From positions 1-17,927 of the forward strand of contig DASTPP010000057.1 in NCBI GenBank assembly GCA_035762175.1: 17,927 nt of DNA, read 5' to 3'. Positions 15,601-17,927 of the stretch are shown piece by piece; the stretch's first letter is position 1; each line of letters begins with the position of its first letter. Under the pieces are notes generated by a model. The model made no database searches. It saw nothing but the letters and a program-made list of their open reading frames with translations, and was not told where the DNA came from. This DNA is from DASTPP01 sp035762175 (lineage in GTDB: Bacteria > Myxococcota_A > Polyangia > Polyangiales > Polyangiaceae). The position numbers were made by a program, and so were the translations under genes.

Positions 15601-17384
15601 AGGGCCGCCGCGGCCCGCCCGGCGTCCGCGGGCGCCGGAAAGAGGAGCGTCCGGATGTCCAGGCCCAGCGCCGGCTCGAGGCGGCGCGCGCACTCATCGA
15701 CTTCGGCCCGAAAGACCGGCTCGGTTTCGTACGGGCCGCGCGCCATGCCGGGGTACTGGCTGCCCTGCCCCGGAAAGAGGAAGACGACCGGCCGAGGCCC
15801 GCCCGCCGCCGTGCCGAGCCGCACCGAAACGTCGCGGGCTCGCAACGCGCGCGCGGCCTCGTGCGAGGTGCGGCACACCAAGGCGCGGCGGTGGGCGAAG
15901 GCCCGGCGGCCGAGCTGCAGCGTGTGCGCGGCGTCGGCCAGGTCGTCGCCCCGCTCGAGGTGCGCCGCGAGGGCGTCGGTCAACGTCTCGAGCGCCTCGC
16001 GGGAGCGCGCCGAGAGCACGACGAGCTCGTGCGGCCGGGCCGAGGCGGCGGCCGCCGTCGGGGCCGGCGCCTCTTCGAGGACGACGTGGGCGTTGGTGCC
16101 GCCCAGGCCGAAGCCGCTCACCCCGGCGCGGCGCGGCGCGCCGGAATCAGGCCACTCGCGCAGCTCGGTCGCCACGAAGAACGGGCTGTTCGCGAAGTCG
16201 ATGGCGGGGTTCGGCTCGCGGAAGTGCAAGCTCGGCGGAATGCGCCGGTGGGCCAGCGCCAGCGCCGCCTTGATGAGCCCGGCGATGCCTGCGGCCGCGT
16301 CGAGGTGGCCGACGTTGGTCTTCACCGAGCCGAGCGCGCAAAAGCCCTTCTTGTCGGTGCCGGCGCGAAAGGCCTGCGTCAGCGCCGCGACCTCGATGGG
16401 GTCGCCCATCGGCGTGCCCGTGCCGTGCGCCTCGACGTAGCCGATCGTGTCGGCCCCGACGTCGGCGGCCGCGTGGGCGTCGCGGACGACGCGCGCCTGC
16501 CCTTCGACGCGGGGCGCGGTGTAGCCGACCTTCTTGCGGCCGTCGTTGTTGATGGCCGAGCCCTTGATGACGGCGACGATCGCGTCGCCGTCGTCGAGCG
16601 CGTCGTCGAGCCGCTTGAGCAAGATCACGCCGACGCCGCTGCCGGGCACGGTGCCGCGGGCCCGGGCGTCGAAGGCGCGGCAGTGCCCGTCCGGCGAGCC
16701 GATCGCGCCCTCCTGGTAGAGGTAGCCGACGTTCTGCGGCACGCCGATCGAGACGCCGCCGGCCAGGGCGAGCTCGCATTCGCCGTTCAGCAGGCCCTGG
16801 CAGGCCAGGTGCACGGCCACCAGCGAGGTCGAGCAGGCCGTCTGCACCGCGACGCTCGGCCCCTCGAGGTTCAGCTTGTACGAGACGCGCGTGGTCAGAA
16901 AGTCTTTGTCGAGCGCGAGGAGCGTCGAGATGTCGGCCGCCGATTGCAGCCGGGCGCCCGAGGCGAAGGCGTCGCGTCGGTACCCGTTCAGGCTCGAGCC
17001 GGCGTAGACGCCGACCCGCCCGCCCGCGCGCTCGGGGTCGTAGCCGGCGTTCTCGAAGGCCTCCCAGGCGCACTCCAAGAAGAGCCGGTGCTGCGGGTCG
17101 AGCGCGGCGGCCTCGCGGGGCGAGAAGCCGAAGAATTCGGCGTCGAAGCGGTCGACGCCGTCCAGCACCGCCCGGGCGCGGACGTAGTCGGGCCGGGCGA
17201 GCAGCGCGGGGTCGACGCCGGCCGCGAGCAGCTCGCCTTCGCCGAGCGTCGCGACCGACTCGACGCCCTCGCAGAGGTTGCGAAAGAACGCCTCGACGCT
17301 CGCGGCACCCGGAAAGCGCCCCGCCATGCCGATGATCGCGACGTCGAGGCTCGGGCGGTGGCCGCCCCCGTTCGAGGCCGTCAT
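12696..17384 (-). CDS. Single-module type I polyketide synthase, KS-AT-KR-ACP
   Basis: 1562-residue PKS that adds one extender unit to the upstream peptidyl chain and reduces the keto group. KS (about 14-440): C184 in TACSTS, H320 in EAHGTGT, H360 in NVGH. AT (about 530-820): GQGSQ near 540, S630 in GHSVGE, RAFHS at 726-730, a pattern for malonyl-CoA rather than methylmalonyl-CoA (which usually shows YASH). Structural pseudo-KR region (about 925-1160), then KR: GGLGGVG (1173-1179), K1277, S1301, Y1314, N1318, all present. Neither the LDD of B-type KRs nor the A-type Trp is seen, so alcohol stereochemistry is undecided. ACP: S1481 in LGGESL. No DH, ER or methyltransferase, so a beta-hydroxy unit is expected. 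A charged 45-residue tail follows the ACP. ATGA overlaps at both ends couple it to the NRPS before it and the exporter after it. Confidence 0.96.
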   Translation of the reverse strand: MTASNGGGHRPSLDVAIIGMAGRFPGAASVEAFFRNLCEGVESVATLGEGELLAAGVDPALLARPDYVRARAVLDGVDRFDAEFFGFSPREAAALDPQHRLFLECAWEAFENAGYDPERAGGRVGVYAGSSLNGYRRDAFASGARLQSAADISTLLALDKDFLTTRVSYKLNLEGPSVAVQTACSTSLVAVHLACQGLLNGECELALAGGVSIGVPQNVGYLYQEGAIGSPDGHCRAFDARARGTVPGSGVGVILLKRLDDALDDGDAIVAVIKGSAINNDGRKKVGYTAPRVEGQARVVRDAHAAADVGADTIGYVEAHGTGTPMGDPIEVAALTQAFRAGTDKKGFCALGSVKTNVGHLDAAAGIAGLIKAALALAHRRIPPSLHFREPNPAIDFANSPFFVATELREWPDSGAPRRAGVSGFGLGGTNAHVVLEEAPAPTAAAASARPHELVVLSARSREALETLTDALAAHLERGDDLADAAHTLQLGRRAFAHRRALVCRTSHEAARALRARDVSVRLGTAAGGPRPVVFLFPGQGSQYPGMARGPYETEPVFRAEVDECARRLEPALGLDIRTLLFPAPADAGRAAAALARTSMAQPALFTIEYALSRLWASWGLTPEATLGHSVGEYVAACVGGCLSLEDALALVAARGRLMEATAEGAMLAVAAAEDDARSWLGDEIDLAAVNAPRQCVLSGPVAAIERLERDLAGRGVKARRLPVTRAFHSRLMDGIIRDFTEEVARVRLRAPQTAWVSNLTGTWVTPAEAQDPGYWARHLRGAVRFAEGVRALGAKPERILLEVGPGQALSRLCRQVAGGSAPGESESLAFGTLSAEGEAAGASADADGAALLDAAARLWVAGAPLSFSGLRGERRGRRVALPATPFEHKQRHWLDTADLGPHATSTRAERAEARESSPGDVGEWFYAPSWRRAPLREREPDGKPSHWLVFADEGGITPPLVERLEKAGHRVTLVRSGPRFERLAVGAFALRPDRPEDYQALGRELGAGPQWPTHAAHAFGLGEASGAGLDAAGFRRAQGRGALSLLWTARLLGQRPERASLIALANGLHDLTGREALRPEQAPLIGACRSVSLEYPHLRCRLLDLEAARPEPAEIEWLVGRVVAEAQSGGDDAVALYRGRHRWVPSVEPAALDAAPDVPPLLRERGAYLITGGLGGVGLWAADYLARRVRARLLLTGRSPASEEQRARLKALEELGAEVLVVQADVTDVAAMRAAAGRAIERFGALHGLVHAAGVAEGGFIERLTGEALEAELAPKALGALALREIARLCRPDFVLLCSSITALSGGIARAGYAAANAFLDALAHSAAREGGPYTVSVNFDRWRHVGMAARAEARLAALGMGDVILGGMTPEQGQQAFHRVFSQGAMPQVVVSARPLGGLPKDDEGTALAGRLGIGRAGAPSAGGDRSPGAPSAGSDRPPGAAPAPAETLASQVAEIWARAFGLGSVDAGQDFFALGGESLLALQILNRVREAFGVELSLRDFFERPTVAGLAERVQAARERGAGGEGPALVALPRRAKRLPAAEGPAAGPPGGREGPESE
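13057..13127 (-). repeat. 33-base tandem duplication in the KR-ACP linker of the PKS
   Basis: Two adjacent near-identical 33-base units, in frame, encode GAPSAGGDRSP (1420-1430) and GAPSAGSDRPP (1431-1441), followed by the start of a third (GA). They lie in the Pro/Ala/Gly-rich linker between KR and ACP. This looks like recent slippage in a flexible linker and should change only linker length. It is not a CRISPR array. Confidence 0.8.
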
Positions 17385-17927
17385 TCTGCGGTCTCCCTTC
17401 CGCCGCGCCGGCGCGCGAAGAGCTCGGCGCGGCGGTCGCGCGCGACCCGCGCCCGCTCGCGGCCCCGCTCGCTCTCGGGGGGCGCGCCGTCGGCGGCGCC
17501 GCTCAGGGCCGCCGCGAGGGAGGCGACCGTGGGGTGCTGGAACAGAAGCAACATCGGAAACGCTTGTTGCGTCGCCTCCCGCAGGCGGTGGTGGACCCGC
17601 GTCAGCAACAGCGAATGGCCGCCCAGGTCGAAGAAGTTGTCGTCGACCCCCACCTGGCCGACGGGCAACACCTCTTGCCAGATCGTGGCAATCGTCCGCT
17701 CGAGCTCCGTCCTCGGCGGCGCAGCGCTGCGGGCTGGGGCTTCGCGCGGCTCGCCGAGCGCGGGTAGCGCCCCGCGGTCGAGCTTTCCGTTGGGCGAGAG
17801 GGGCATCGCGTCGAGCACGCGGATGGGCCAGGGCAGCATGGCCGCCGGCAGCGAGCGGGCGAGCGCGGCGCGCAGCGCCTCGGGCTCGGGCGCCCGCTCG
17901 CCCGCGCGACCCGTCACGTACGCCACG
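17381..17927 (-). CDS. 3' end of an upstream non-ribosomal peptide synthetase (A domain end + PCP), 5' end outside window
   Basis: The last 181-182 residues of an NRPS. The window opens at the A8 motif (VAYVTG) of an adenylation domain, followed by A10 (LSPNGKLDR, with its conserved Lys) and a carrier domain with LGGHSLL, whose Ser carries phosphopantetheine. The LGGHS form fits a carrier not followed by epimerisation. After the PCP comes a highly charged tail of about 40 residues, rich in Arg and Glu, which might help docking to the PKS. No pocket residues are in view, so the amino acid cannot be read. The stop overlaps the PKS start (ATGA), and GGGAGA lies just before that ATG, so the two are probably coupled and this carrier likely feeds the PKS ketosynthase. 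The in-window GTG at 17926 is an internal Val, not the true start. Confidence 0.95.
   Translation of the reverse strand, partial: VAYVTGRAGERAPEPEALRAALARSLPAAMLPWPIRVLDAMPLSPNGKLDRGALPALGEPREAPARSAAPPRTELERTIATIWQEVLPVGQVGVDDNFFDLGGHSLLLTRVHHRLREATQQAFPMLLLFQHPTVASLAAALSGAADGAPPESERGRERARVARDRRAELFARRRGGRETAE

Overview
The window is one unbroken stretch of a hybrid non-ribosomal peptide/polyketide (NRPS-PKS) biosynthetic gene cluster. All genes lie on the minus strand, so transcription runs from high to low coordinates. The DNA is very GC-rich, roughly 70% or more by eye. The gene content (SyrD/PvdE-type inner-membrane exporter, S45 acylase with a lipoprotein-like leader, NRPS/PKS mixture) points to a Gram-negative host. 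A myxobacterium or another high-GC proteobacterium is my best guess, but no gene here fixes the taxon. Both ends of the window cut through NRPS genes, so the assembly line is larger than what is seen.

Layout in transcription order: (1) 17927-17381, the 3' end of an NRPS gene (end of an adenylation domain plus a carrier domain); (2) 17384-12696, a single-module PKS (KS-AT-KR-ACP); (3) 12699-11008, a SyrD/PvdE-type ABC exporter; (4) 11033-9660, a diaminobutyrate-2-oxoglutarate aminotransferase (Dat/PvdH type); (5) 9663-7273, an S45 N-terminal-nucleophile acylase with a GTG start and a lipobox-like leader; (6) 7245-7015, an MbtH-like protein; (7) 7018-6044, a SyrP-like Fe(II)/2-oxoglutarate hydroxylase; (8) 6031-1, the start of a large NRPS (C-A-PCP-E-C-A...). 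Four junctions are 4-base ATGA/GTGA overlaps and one is a 26-base overlap. The only gaps are 27 bases (before the MbtH gene, with a strong Shine-Dalgarno) and 12 bases (before the last NRPS, inside a 16-base AT-rich palindrome). There is no non-coding stretch over 300 bases, no RNA gene, mobile element or CRISPR array. I see no convincing promoter or terminator, so this looks like the middle of one long operon.

How the genes may work together (inference): a peptidyl chain on the upstream carrier domain is extended by the PKS module with one malonyl unit and reduced to a beta-hydroxyacyl unit. It may then pass to the N-terminal C domain of the downstream NRPS. That NRPS adds a residue whose binding pocket (read as D-A-E-D-I-G-T-V-V-K) has two acidic positions, suggesting a cationic amino acid, and epimerises it to D. 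The aminotransferase supplies 2,4-diaminobutyrate, the hydroxylase beta-hydroxylates a residue (typically Asp in this family), and MbtH supports adenylation. The exporter moves the product to the periplasm, where a possibly membrane-anchored acylase could remove an acyl cap. Exporter + Dat + acylase + MbtH + SyrP-like hydroxylase parallels pyoverdine-type siderophore loci (PvdE, PvdH, PvdQ, MbtH, SyrP-like), here combined with a PKS insertion. I see no chromophore, N-hydroxylase, TonB-receptor or thioesterase gene in the window. The product could therefore be a siderophore or another N-acylated, Dab-containing lipopeptide made as a prodrug.
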